Assembly (NCBI GenBank): GCA_016873715.1
Contig: VGWF01000004.1
Span: forward strand, 1 to 64,000
Length of the DNA stretch: 64,000 nucleotides
Source: Lentisphaerota bacterium
Lineage (GTDB): Bacteria; Verrucomicrobiota; Kiritimatiellia; PWTM01
Direction of reading: 5' to 3'
The notes under the pieces were generated by a model, which was not told where the DNA came from, ran no database searches, and worked only from the letters and a program-made list of their open reading frames with translations. The translations under genes were made by a program, and so were the position numbers. This document shows, piece after piece, positions 41,720 to 50,810 of the stretch; positions within the stretch are counted from its first letter, which is position 1, and every line of letters starts with the position of its first letter.

Positions 41720-42334
41720 CTACAGATTGATGCCCGAGAACAGCATGAAGGTCATCGCCATGAGCCCCGTGACGATCATCGTGATCCCCAGCCCGCGCAG
41801 CCCCGGCGGGATGTTCGAGTAGCGGAGCTTCTTGCGGATGGCGCCCATCGCGATGATCGCCAGCGCCCACCCGGCGCCCGAGGCGAAGCCGTACACGAGC
41901 GTTTCCGGGAACGTGTACTGGCGCTCCACCATGAAGAGCGACCCGCCGAGGATCGCGCAGTTGACGGTGATCAGCGGGAGGAAGATGCCGAGGGCCTGGT
42001 AGAGCGGCGGGAAATAGCGGTCGAGCAGCATCTCGACCAGTTGCACGAGCGCCGCGATCGTCGCGATGAAGACGATGAAGTTCAGGAAGGAAAGGTCCAG
42101 CGCCGCCAGCGCCGGAACGCCCGTCCACGCCAGCGCCCCGGGGTCCAGGAAGAAGTGCTTGAGCGCCCAGTTGACCGGCACCGTGATGAACTGGACCAGC
42201 GTGACGGCGACGCCGAGCCCGATGGCGGTCTCGATGCGCTTCGAGATCGCCAGGAACGAGCACATCCCGAGGAACGTCGAGAGCAGGATGTTCTCGATGA
42301 AGATCGACCGCACCGCCAAGCTCAGCAGATCCAT
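41720..42334 (-). CDS. nqrE: Na+-NQR subunit E
   Basis: [40 protein letters not shown]. Confidence 0.97.
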   Translation of the reverse strand: MDLLSLAVRSIFIENILLSTFLGMCSFLAISKRIETAIGLGVAVTLVQFITVPVNWALKHFFLDPGALAWTGVPALAALDLSFLNFIVFIATIAALVQLVEMLLDRYFPPLYQALGIFLPLITVNCAILGGSLFMVERQYTFPETLVYGFASGAGWALAIIAMGAIRKKLRYSNIPPGLRGLGITMIVTGLMAMTFMLFSGINL

Positions 42335-42345
42335 GGTTCCTCCCG

Positions 42346-42661
42346 GGATTCACCCAGAGACGCAGGACGGGAAGACCGACACCAAGACGCAAAGAACGCA
42401 AAGCGGCGTTCACACAGAGACGCAAAGAACGCGAAGTGAGAGGCGGCGGCCATCATTGATCGGCCCCCTTCAGAATCATGCGTACGATGCCGTCCTTGAG
42501 GACGGCCTCGTGGAAGTTGATCAGCAGGCCCGGGCCCATCTCGCGATGAACCTCGATGGCCGCGCCAATGACCTTGGACGACCACGCTTCAGCCTCTGGG
42601 TATCTTGGATGCATCCCGCTTCCGTCTTCTCTTTGCGCCCTTTGCGTCTTGGTGTGAATCC
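42346..42661. mobile_element. Insertion-like module between nqrD and nqrE
   Basis: 8-bp terminal inverted repeat GGATTCAC (42346-42353) / GTGAATCC (42654-42661), inner inverted CACCAAGACGCAAAG repeats, GxxExxY-like remnant inside. Confidence 0.6.
42453..42614 (-). pseudogene. GxxExxY-family protein remnant with in-frame internal deletion
   Basis: 53-aa ORF MHPRYPEAEAWSSKVIGAAIEVHREMGPGLLINFHEAVLKDGIVRMILKGADQ: N-terminal VIGAAIEVHRE-GPGLL joined directly to C-terminal LLINFHE..LKDGI.R.IL. Confidence 0.75.
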
Positions 42662-43266
42662 TAGGCGGTTTCGAAGTGTTTGGTGACCGAGCGCTGGGCC
42701 CAGATGAGGAGGCCGAGCACGATGAAGGCGCCGGGCGCCAGCAGCATCAGGCCGTTGGCCGGGTAGGACGCCGGCAGCACCGCGTAGCCCAGCAGCTTGC
42801 CCGAGCCGAGCAGTTCGCGCACGACGGCGACGATGACGAGGACGGCGCTGTAGCCCAGCCCGTTCGCCAGGCCGTCGATCAGCGAGGGCAGCGGCGGGTT
42901 CTGGAGCGCGTACGCCTCGAGGCGGCCCATGACGATGCAGTTCGTGATGATGAGCCCGACGAACACGCTGAGCTGGCGGCTGACGTCGAACATGTAGGCC
43001 CGGAGGAACTGGTCGGCGAGGATCACGAGCACCGACACGACGACCATCTCCACGATCATGCGGATCTTGGCCGGGATGGTGTTTCGAAGCAGGGAGATGA
43101 CAACGTTCGATCCCGCCGTGACGATGGTCAGGCTCGCCGCCATGACGAGCGCGGTCTTGAGCTGGGTGGTCACCGCGAGCGACGAGCAGATCCCGAGGAT
43201 CTGGATCGTGATCGGGTTGTTCTCCGACAGCGGATCGGTGAAGACCTTCTGGAGTTTCGCCGCCAT
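42661..43266 (-). CDS. nqrD: Na+-NQR subunit D
   Basis: NNPITIQILGICSSLAVTTQLKTALVMAASLT. Confidence 0.97.
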   Translation of the reverse strand: MAAKLQKVFTDPLSENNPITIQILGICSSLAVTTQLKTALVMAASLTIVTAGSNVVISLLRNTIPAKIRMIVEMVVVSVLVILADQFLRAYMFDVSRQLSVFVGLIITNCIVMGRLEAYALQNPPLPSLIDGLANGLGYSAVLVIVAVVRELLGSGKLLGYAVLPASYPANGLMLLAPGAFIVLGLLIWAQRSVTKHFETA

Positions 43267-43270
43267 GGCC

Positions 43271-44014
43271 TCAGCCCTTTCGCGCCGTCTTGAAGTAGGC
43301 CTCGTAGCGCTTCAGTCCCGCGTTCAGGAACGCCATCACGCCGTTGCCGGTGAGCGTCGCGCCGCTGATGCCGTCGACCACCACGCGGGCCTTGTCGGTC
43401 GAGGCCTCGGGCGAAGCCTTGCCCTTCGCGACCACGACCGGAATCGGCCGGCCGTCCGCGACAACCCGGCGCCCCTTGAACTGGTCCTGGAACCACGCCT
43501 GCTCGATCTCGCCGCCGAGGCCGGGCGTCTCGCCGTGCTTGTAGAACGAAACGCCCACGATCGTCGTCGCGCTCTCGTCCAGGGCCAGGTAGCCGTAGAT
43601 GGTCGACCAGAGCCCCTTGCCGGAGACCGGGAAGGCGTACTTGCGGACCGTGCCGCCCTCGACCCACTGGAACAGGGACAGGACCCGCCCCGCGGCGATC
43701 CCGTCGGCGGCCTCCTTCGCCCCCAGTCCCTCAACGACCTTGCCGTCGGGGTCGACCCACACCTCCCGGACGTGCTCCGCGTACCGCGCCTCGATCCGGT
43801 CGCCGGGGAGCTTCCGGCCCGCCCCGTCGGCGATCGGCTCCTGGAACGCCTTCAGCACGTTGGTCTTGCGGTCCAGCTCGACCATCTTCTCCTGCTGCGA
43901 CTTCAGGCCCGCCGTCGCTCCCGCAAGCAGGAGGCTGCCGACGAGGCAGATGCCAGCCGCGTACATCAGGATGTAGGTTTCGCCCTGTTTCACAGCGTCG
44001 CTCCGTCCCGTCAT
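43271..44014 (-). CDS. nqrC: Na+-NQR subunit C
   Basis: ETYILMYAAGICLVGSLLLA; SGATLTGNGV covalent FMN motif; ATGA overlap with nqrB. Confidence 0.96.
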   Translation of the reverse strand: MTGRSDAVKQGETYILMYAAGICLVGSLLLAGATAGLKSQQEKMVELDRKTNVLKAFQEPIADGAGRKLPGDRIEARYAEHVREVWVDPDGKVVEGLGAKEAADGIAAGRVLSLFQWVEGGTVRKYAFPVSGKGLWSTIYGYLALDESATTIVGVSFYKHGETPGLGGEIEQAWFQDQFKGRRVVADGRPIPVVVAKGKASPEASTDKARVVVDGISGATLTGNGVMAFLNAGLKRYEAYFKTARKG

Positions 44015-45219
44015 GCCCTCGCAAACGACTCGAGATACTTCCGGCGCCCGCGGATGTGAACCTGCAGAACGATGTAGTCGATCAGCGGCGCCATCACGTT
44101 CATGAACAGGATCGCGAGCATGTTGCCCGCCGGGTAGGCCGGGTTGAACATGCGGATCACCACGGTCAGCGCGCCGATCAGGAACCCGTAGATCCACTTT
44201 CCGGCGTTCGTCGCGGCCGCCGAGACCGGGTCGGTCGCCATGAACACGATGCCGAAGAGCGCGCCGCCCATCACCAGGTCGTACCAGAACGGCAGCGCGA
44301 ACATCGGGTTGGCATGCGCGGCGGGGCCGCCGATCAGGTTGACCAGCGACCCGATGACCGTCACGCCGAGCACGCCGCCGGCCATGATGCGCCACGCGCC
44401 GACCCCCGCGACGATCAGCAGGACCGCGCCGACCAGGACCGCGATCGAGGAGGTCTCGCCGATGCTGCCGCCCTCGAGGCCGATGACCATGCTCTTCAGC
44501 GTGTGACCGGCCTGCGCGAGGTGCTCGAAGACGTTGGATCCCGCCGGGGCGGCCTTGGCCACGGAGAGCGCCGTCGCGCCGCTGAAGCCGTCCGCCAGCT
44601 TTTCCGCCACCGGCGTCGCGATCCACACCTTGTCGCCCGAGATCTGGCCCGGGTAGGCGAAGTAAAGGAAGCAGCGTGCCGTCAGCGCGGGATTCAGCAC
44701 GTTGAAGCCGACGCCGCCGAAGATCTCCTTGCCGATCACCACGCCGAACGAGATGCCCAGCGCGACCTGCCAGAGCGGGATCGTCGGCGGGAGCGTCAGC
44801 GGGAACAGGATGCCCGTGATCAGGAATCCCTCGTTGATCTCGTGCTTGCGCACGGAGGCGAACAGCACCTCCCAGAATCCGCCGGCCGCGTAGGAGGTGA
44901 TGATGATCGGCATCACCCGCAGCGCGCCCTGCCAGAGGTTGTTCCAGAACCCGGTGTCGGCCCCGGCCGTCGCATGGTTGAGCTGGTAGCCGGCGTTGTA
45001 CATGCCGAACAGGATGCAGGGGATCAGCGCGTACAGGACCGTGATCATGTAGCGCTTGATGTCCAGCGGGTCGCGGACGTGCGGCGCGCCGGAGGTCACG
45101 GTGTCGGGCGTGAAGAGGAACGTCTCGCCGGCCTCGTAGACGGGCCACAGCTTGTGCAGCGGGCCGCCTTCCTCGTACTTCGGCTTGGTCTTCTGGATGG
45201 CCTTCAGCAGCGGATGCAT
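44011..45219 (-). CDS. nqrB: Na+-NQR subunit B
   Basis: HVRDPLDIKRYMITVLYALIPCILFGMYNAGYQ; DGFSGATALSVAK flavinylation motif. Confidence 0.97.
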   Translation of the reverse strand: MHPLLKAIQKTKPKYEEGGPLHKLWPVYEAGETFLFTPDTVTSGAPHVRDPLDIKRYMITVLYALIPCILFGMYNAGYQLNHATAGADTGFWNNLWQGALRVMPIIITSYAAGGFWEVLFASVRKHEINEGFLITGILFPLTLPPTIPLWQVALGISFGVVIGKEIFGGVGFNVLNPALTARCFLYFAYPGQISGDKVWIATPVAEKLADGFSGATALSVAKAAPAGSNVFEHLAQAGHTLKSMVIGLEGGSIGETSSIAVLVGAVLLIVAGVGAWRIMAGGVLGVTVIGSLVNLIGGPAAHANPMFALPFWYDLVMGGALFGIVFMATDPVSAAATNAGKWIYGFLIGALTVVIRMFNPAYPAGNMLAILFMNVMAPLIDYIVLQVHIRGRRKYLESFARA

Positions 45220-45220
45220 G

Positions 45221-46594
45221 TCAGATGCCCTCGGCCCGGGCCTCGGCGAGGCCGGTGCGCAGGATGCCGACGAGGTCGACCTTCGACGGGCAGGCGTAGG
45301 CCGCGACGGCCAGGTCCTCCGGATCCAGTTCGAGGAGGCCGAGCTTCACCGCCTCCTCCCAGTCCTTCGCCAGCACGGCGCGGATGAGGAAGTCCGTCAG
45401 GATCCGCATCGGCACGTAGCGGTCGTAGAGCCCCGTCACCACCATCGCGCGGTGCCCGCCGCCCACGTTCGTGTGCATCGGCCAGGTCCTGCGGCCGCCG
45501 ATCCACGACGAGAGGTAGAGCTTCGACGCGCTGTAGGCCGACGTGAACGGGTTCGCCCACGACAGCAGGAGTCGCTCCCGGCCCTCCGGGAGCACCGTCA
45601 GCGACGACTCCGCCGCGGGAAGATGGCCGTCCGCCTTCACGGCGGTCCCAGCCAGCGCATCCCCGGCGATGATGCGCAGGTCGCTGCCCGCGGTCCGGCC
45701 GGCCAGCAGCGGGCCCAGCGCGGCGCCGATGCGCACGCGGTAGTGCCGCGCCGCGCCGGCTGCGACGCCCGGTCCGCCGAGCGCGATCACGCGGTGCGAC
45801 GGCAGTTCGCCGGTGAGGAAGAGCCGGCCGATCAGCGGGACATCCGCCGCGCGGACCGTCCACACGATGTCCCCGGGCCGGATCGGATCGATGTGGTGGA
45901 TGTGGATGCTCGTGTTGCCGGAGGGGTGGGGGCCCGAGAAGCGGTGGATCTCCACGCCCCGCGCGCCGGTCAGGGCGGGCGACAGGCCGTTGCGGTCCGG
46001 CAGGACCAGGTGGATCGTGCCGGGCGTCAGCCGCGCCAGAACGTCGAGGCCCGCCTGGAAGGCCGCCTCGTCGCCGCGCACCACGACGTCGGCGTCGGCG
46101 CGGAACGGCGCGGTCGACATCGCGTTCACGAAGACCGCCCGCGGCGTCGCCGCGGGATCGGCGATGCCCGAGTAGGGACGCTGGCGGATCAGCGCCAGAA
46201 GCCCCGACGCCAGCAGCGGCGCCAGCACCTGCTCCCGCGGCAGCGCCGCGATCTGCGCGGGGGTGAACCGACCGAACGACTCGGCCTCGTCCGCGCCGCC
46301 CACCGCCACCGCGACCGACTCGATCGACCGGCGGGGTCCGTAGACGATGGACTTCACCGTTCCCGCCGCCGGCGAGCAGAAGCGGAGCGCCTCGTTGCGC
46401 TTGTCGAAGAAGAGCGCCGTTCCGCGCCGGACGCGGTCGCCCTCCTTCACCAGCAGCCGCGGCTTGACGCCGTCGAATTCCGCCGGCTGCAGGGCCACCG
46501 TGGGGGATGCCGGACCCTCCGCGACCGCCGGTGCCGGGGCGCCGGAGAACGGAAGATCCAGCCCTTTCCGAATCCGTACAGAAGCCGAAGCCAT
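45221..46594 (-). CDS. nqrA: Na+-NQR subunit A
   Basis: VRIRKGLDLPFSGAP; KPRLLVKEGDRVRRGTALFFDK; first gene of nqr operon. Confidence 0.96.
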   Translation of the reverse strand: MASASVRIRKGLDLPFSGAPAPAVAEGPASPTVALQPAEFDGVKPRLLVKEGDRVRRGTALFFDKRNEALRFCSPAAGTVKSIVYGPRRSIESVAVAVGGADEAESFGRFTPAQIAALPREQVLAPLLASGLLALIRQRPYSGIADPAATPRAVFVNAMSTAPFRADADVVVRGDEAAFQAGLDVLARLTPGTIHLVLPDRNGLSPALTGARGVEIHRFSGPHPSGNTSIHIHHIDPIRPGDIVWTVRAADVPLIGRLFLTGELPSHRVIALGGPGVAAGAARHYRVRIGAALGPLLAGRTAGSDLRIIAGDALAGTAVKADGHLPAAESSLTVLPEGRERLLLSWANPFTSAYSASKLYLSSWIGGRRTWPMHTNVGGGHRAMVVTGLYDRYVPMRILTDFLIRAVLAKDWEEAVKLGLLELDPEDLAVAAYACPSKVDLVGILRTGLAEARAEGI

Positions 46595-46631
46595 AGGTGT
46601 TGTCCGCCGCGCCGTCCGGGACGGATGGGAC

Positions 46632-46659
46632 ACTATAACAAAGGTTTTCCCCCGGTCAA
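46632..46659 (-). promoter_or_regulatory. Predicted sigma70-type promoter of nqr operon
   Basis: Minus strand TTGACC-16 nt-TATAGT about 38 bp upstream of nqrA ATG. Confidence 0.6.
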
Positions 46660-46788
46660 ACGACGCCGGGGATTTCAATACGTCACGCCCGGCCGGAATA
46701 TGCGACGGCCGTCACAATAAACCCGCCCCGCCGCGTTGACCGCGGGCCGGGCGCCCCTCATGATCAGTCGTTCGCGGAGGACACGGAG

Positions 46789-49005
46789 ATGATGGTGAGG
46801 CGGATGGGCGGCCTGGCGGTGGGGGTGGCGTGGGCGGCCGTGGCGGGCGCGGCGGAGATCCATGTCGCGATCGACGGAAACGATGCATGGTCCGGCGCGA
46901 CGGCGCGGTCGGTGGCCGGGCGGACGAACGGTCCCGTCGCGTCCCTCGCCCGCGCCCGGGATGCGGCGCGCGCAATGCGCGCCTCCGGATCGGCCCCCGG
47001 CGCCGTCACGGTCCTTGTCGGCCCCGGCACGTTCGCGCTGCCGGCCACGCTGACCCTCGGTCCGGCGGATTCGGGAACGCCCGTCGCGCCGCTGACGATC
47101 CGCGGCGCCGGCGGGGGGCGCACGATCCTGACGGGCGGACGTCCCGTCACGAACTTCATCGAACGCGCCGGGGGCGTGCTGGAGGCCGATCTCGCCGCCG
47201 CCGGGCTGAAGGGCGCCCGGTTCCGCCAGCTCGTCTTCGGCGGCAGCCGCATGCCGCTCGCGCGCCATCCGAACTTCGATCCATCGAATCCATACGGCGG
47301 CGGATGGGCCTACGCCGACGGCGAGCGCATTCCGATGTACAAGGACATTCCGGGCGAGAGCCGCCGGACCCTCCGCATGAAGGAGGCCGATGCGCGCCCG
47401 TGGTCGGCGCCGGCGGACGGCGAGGTGTGGGTGTTCCCGCGGTACAACTGGTGGAACAACATCATCCGCATCGCCTCGGTCGATGCGGCCTCGCGCACGG
47501 TGACGCTGAAGTCCGACTGCTCCTACCCGATCCGCCCCGGCGACCGCTACTTCGTGCAGGGCATGCGCGAGGATCTCGATGCGCCCGGCGAATGGTGGCT
47601 CGACGTGACGAACTCCGTGCTGCGTTTCCTCCCGCCGGAACCTCTCCGCGGACGTCCGGTCCACGCGCCGGCGTTGCGCACGCTCGTCGAGCTCGCCCCG
47701 GGCGCCTCGTCGATCCGGATGGAGCGGCTCGTCCTCGAGTGCTGCGAGGGCACCGCGGTCGTGATGCGGGAAACGACCAACTGCGTTCTGGCGGCGAGCG
47801 AGATCCGGACCGTCGGCGACTACAACGGCAGCGGCGTCTCCATCGCCGGGGGGCTTTCGAACGCGGTCTTCGGCTGCGACATCCACCACACCGGCAGCCA
47901 CGGCGTCTCGATCTCCGGCGGCGATCGCGTGACGCTGGCCGCGGCGGCGAACTCCGTGGAAAACTGCTACATCCACCACGTCGGGACCTGGCACGGCCAG
48001 GGTGTCGGCGTCTCGCTCGTCGGCGTCGGCAACCGCGCGGCGCACAACCTGATCCACGACGGGCCCCGCATGGGGATCATGTTCTCCGGCAACAACCTCG
48101 TCATCGAGTTCAACCACATCCGGCACATGAACCTCGAGACGTCGGATACCGGCGGGACCTACACGGGCGGCCGCGACTGGATCTCGTCCCGCGGCACGGT
48201 GCTGCGGCACAACTTCATCCACGACATCCTCGGCTACGGCGAAGAGAACGGGCGATGGGTCTCGCCGTACTACGCGTGGGGCATCTACGAGGACGACAAC
48301 GCGGGGGGCGTCGACCTCATCGGTAACATCGTCGCCCGCTGCCCTCGCGCCGCGATCCACCTGCACAACGGGCGCGACACGCTCATCGCGAACAACATCC
48401 TGGTCGATTGCGGGCTGGCGATGGTCGAGTACAACGGATGGACGTCGAAGCACTCCTACTGGACGAACCACCTCGGCTCGATGGTGAAGGGCTACGAGTC
48501 CGTCGCCGGTTCGCCCGCCTGGCGGGGCATGCGCAACATGGACCTCCACCCGACGAACGCCGTGCAGCCGGACGGAACGATCATGACCGGCAACGAGTTC
48601 GTCCGGAACATCGTTGCGTGGACCGGCACGAACACGGCGCTCTTCCGGTTCCGCAGCCTGCCGCTGCACGCCTACCGGTCGGACTCGAACCTCATCTGGC
48701 ACGCGGGACTGCCGATCAAGACCGGCTTCCAGCGGCCCGGGATGGACGAGTGGGAGGCGTGGAAGGCCCTGGGGTTCGACTCGAACTCCATCGTGGCCGA
48801 CCCCCGGTTCAGGGATCCCGCGAAGGACGATTACCGGACCGGCTCGTTCTCGCCCGCGAGGACGATCGGCTTCGAGCCGATCCCCGTCGAACGGATCGGC
48901 CCCTATCGCGCCCCCCTGCGGGCCTCGTGGCCGATCGTCGAGGCCGAGGGCGCGCGCGAGCATCCGCCGGGCGGAGAACCGGCGGGCGGAAGCACGAGAT
49001 CCTGA
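46789..49005 (+). CDS. Secreted right-handed beta-helix (pectate-lyase-like) protein
   Basis: HVAIDGNDAWSGATARSVAGRTNGPVASLARARDAARAM; repeated NCYIHHVGTWHGQGVGVSLVGVGNRAAHNLIHDGPRMGIMFSGNN. Confidence 0.88.
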   Translation: MMVRRMGGLAVGVAWAAVAGAAEIHVAIDGNDAWSGATARSVAGRTNGPVASLARARDAARAMRASGSAPGAVTVLVGPGTFALPATLTLGPADSGTPVAPLTIRGAGGGRTILTGGRPVTNFIERAGGVLEADLAAAGLKGARFRQLVFGGSRMPLARHPNFDPSNPYGGGWAYADGERIPMYKDIPGESRRTLRMKEADARPWSAPADGEVWVFPRYNWWNNIIRIASVDAASRTVTLKSDCSYPIRPGDRYFVQGMREDLDAPGEWWLDVTNSVLRFLPPEPLRGRPVHAPALRTLVELAPGASSIRMERLVLECCEGTAVVMRETTNCVLAASEIRTVGDYNGSGVSIAGGLSNAVFGCDIHHTGSHGVSISGGDRVTLAAAANSVENCYIHHVGTWHGQGVGVSLVGVGNRAAHNLIHDGPRMGIMFSGNNLVIEFNHIRHMNLETSDTGGTYTGGRDWISSRGTVLRHNFIHDILGYGEENGRWVSPYYAWGIYEDDNAGGVDLIGNIVARCPRAAIHLHNGRDTLIANNILVDCGLAMVEYNGWTSKHSYWTNHLGSMVKGYESVAGSPAWRGMRNMDLHPTNAVQPDGTIMTGNEFVRNIVAWTGTNTALFRFRSLPLHAYRSDSNLIWHAGLPIKTGFQRPGMDEWEAWKALGFDSNSIVADPRFRDPAKDDYRTGSFSPARTIGFEPIPVERIGPYRAPLRASWPIVEAEGAREHPPGGEPAGGSTRS

Positions 49006-49190
49006 TTCCGAAGCACGAAACAAGCACAAAGCACGAAACGGGTGAAAAGCACGAAACGGGCGGTTGGCACGAGGCTTCAGGTCTCCAGCCGCGAACCCGG
49101 AGTTCCGCACCTGTTTCGTGCTTGGCGTTTGGCCTGAATTTCGTGCTTGTTTCGAGCTTCGTGCTTGGTGCTTCGTGCTTCCCGCCGCGG
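48990..49190. repeat. Inverted clusters of AAGCACGAA / TTCGTGCTT words
   Basis: Left arm gaagcacgaaacaagcacaaagcacgaaac...aaagcacgaaacg; right arm tttcgtgcttgg...atttcgtgcttg...cttcgtgcttggtgcttcgtgcttcc. Confidence 0.9.
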
Positions 49191-49251
49191 CCGTTTGGGC
49201 TCGCGTCCGCGGCGGGCGGGGAGTATCGTCCCCGCTCGCTTTTGACCGTCC

Positions 49252-50415
49252 ATGGCGATCCCCGGGACATTCGAAGTGCTGGCGCGCGATCCGGCGGGGC
49301 CGGCTCGGCGGGGGCGGCTCCATACGGCGCACGGCGTCGTGGAGACGCCCGCGTTCATGCCGGTCGGGACGCAGGGGACGGTCAAGGCGATGTCCCCCGA
49401 GGAGATGGAGTCGCTCGGCTTCGACGTGATCCTCGGCAACACCTACCACCTCCACCGCCGGCCGGGCGATGAGACAGTCGAGGCCCTCGGCGGTCTGCAC
49501 CGGTTCATGGGGTGGAACCGGACGATCCTGACCGACAGCGGCGGCTACCAGGTCTTCAGCCTGTCCAAGCTCCGGAAGCTCTCCGACGACGGGGTGGAGT
49601 TCCAGTCGCCCTACGACGGGTCGTGGACGCGCCTGAACCCCGAGATCGCGATGGCGATCCAGCGCCGGCTCGGGTCGGACATCGCGATGGTCCTCGACGA
49701 ATGTCCGCCCTATCCCTGCGACCGGGAAACCGCTTGTCAGGCCGTCGACCGGACGGTACAGTGGGCGGCTCGTTGCGTCCGCCAGCCCCGCGTCGACGGG
49801 GGGCTGGTGTTCGGCATCGTCCAGGGCAGCACGCACGCGGACCTCCGGGCGCGGTGCGCGCAGGCCCTGACGGGGATGGGATTCGACGGCTACGCGATCG
49901 GCGGCGTCAGCGTCGGCGAGCCCGACACCTTGATCCTCAAGGGGATCGAGGACACGGTCGGGCACCTGCCGGCGGAGCGGCCGCGCTACGCGATGGGCGT
50001 CGGGCTGATCCCGCAGATCGTGGAACTCGTGGCGAGGGGGGTGGACCTCTTCGACTGCGTGATCCCGACCCGGCTGGCGAGGCACGGCAGCGCGTTCACG
50101 GCGGCCGGGCGCTATCCGGTCAAGGCCGCGGTGTACGAGCGGGATCCTCGTCCGATCGAGGAAGGGTGCGGGTGCCCGGCGTGCCGGCGGTTCAGCCGGG
50201 CCTACGTGAGGCACCTGCTGAACGTCGGCGAGATCCTGGGGGTGCGGCTGTTGTCGATGCACAACCTGCACCGGTACGCGGAGTTCATGCGGGAGTTGCG
50301 GGCGAGCCTGGAAGCGGGCTCGTTCGAGGCGTTCCGGCGGAGGGTGGGCGAGACCTACCGCGATCCGACGGATGACCATGCGGCGCGGCGGGCGGAAGGA
50401 GAAGGAAACGAATGA
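49252..50415 (+). CDS. tgt: tRNA-guanine transglycosylase
   Basis: TPAFMPVGTQGTVKAMSPEEM; ILTDSGGYQVFSLSKLRKLSDDGVEFQS; GCGCPACRRFSRAYVRHL. Confidence 0.97.
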   Translation: MAIPGTFEVLARDPAGPARRGRLHTAHGVVETPAFMPVGTQGTVKAMSPEEMESLGFDVILGNTYHLHRRPGDETVEALGGLHRFMGWNRTILTDSGGYQVFSLSKLRKLSDDGVEFQSPYDGSWTRLNPEIAMAIQRRLGSDIAMVLDECPPYPCDRETACQAVDRTVQWAARCVRQPRVDGGLVFGIVQGSTHADLRARCAQALTGMGFDGYAIGGVSVGEPDTLILKGIEDTVGHLPAERPRYAMGVGLIPQIVELVARGVDLFDCVIPTRLARHGSAFTAAGRYPVKAAVYERDPRPIEEGCGCPACRRFSRAYVRHLLNVGEILGVRLLSMHNLHRYAEFMRELRASLEAGSFEAFRRRVGETYRDPTDDHAARRAEGEGNE

Positions 50416-50756
50416 ACGCGATGACGATCCTGGCGATGGCCGGTCCCGCGGGGGCCGAGCAGCAGCAGTCGCCGCTGATGATGCCCATGATGCTCGTGCT
50501 CATGCTGGCGATGTTCTACTTCCTCATCATCCGCCCGCAGCAGCGGCGCGAGAAGGAGCGCCGCGCGATGCTCGACGCCGTCAAGAGCGGCGACCGCGTC
50601 GTCTTCGGCGGCGGGTTCATGGGCATCGTGACGAACGTCAAGGACAAGACGGCGATCGTCCGCATCGCCGACAACGTCAAGGTCGAGGTCGTGCGCGGCG
50701 CGATCTCGCAGGTCCTGGGCAAGGACGACGCTCCGGTGGAGGAGCCCGCGAAGTAG
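50412..50756 (+). CDS. yajC: Preprotein translocase subunit YajC
   Basis: MMLVLMLAMFYFLIIRPQQRREKERRAMLDAVKSGDRVVFGGGFMG. Confidence 0.95.
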   Translation: MNAMTILAMAGPAGAEQQQSPLMMPMMLVLMLAMFYFLIIRPQQRREKERRAMLDAVKSGDRVVFGGGFMGIVTNVKDKTAIVRIADNVKVEVVRGAISQVLGKDDAPVEEPAK

Positions 50757-50810
50757 CGGACGGCGGTTCCGGGGCGGCGGCAGGGGCTCGGTCAGCGAAC
50801 GAGGACGAAC

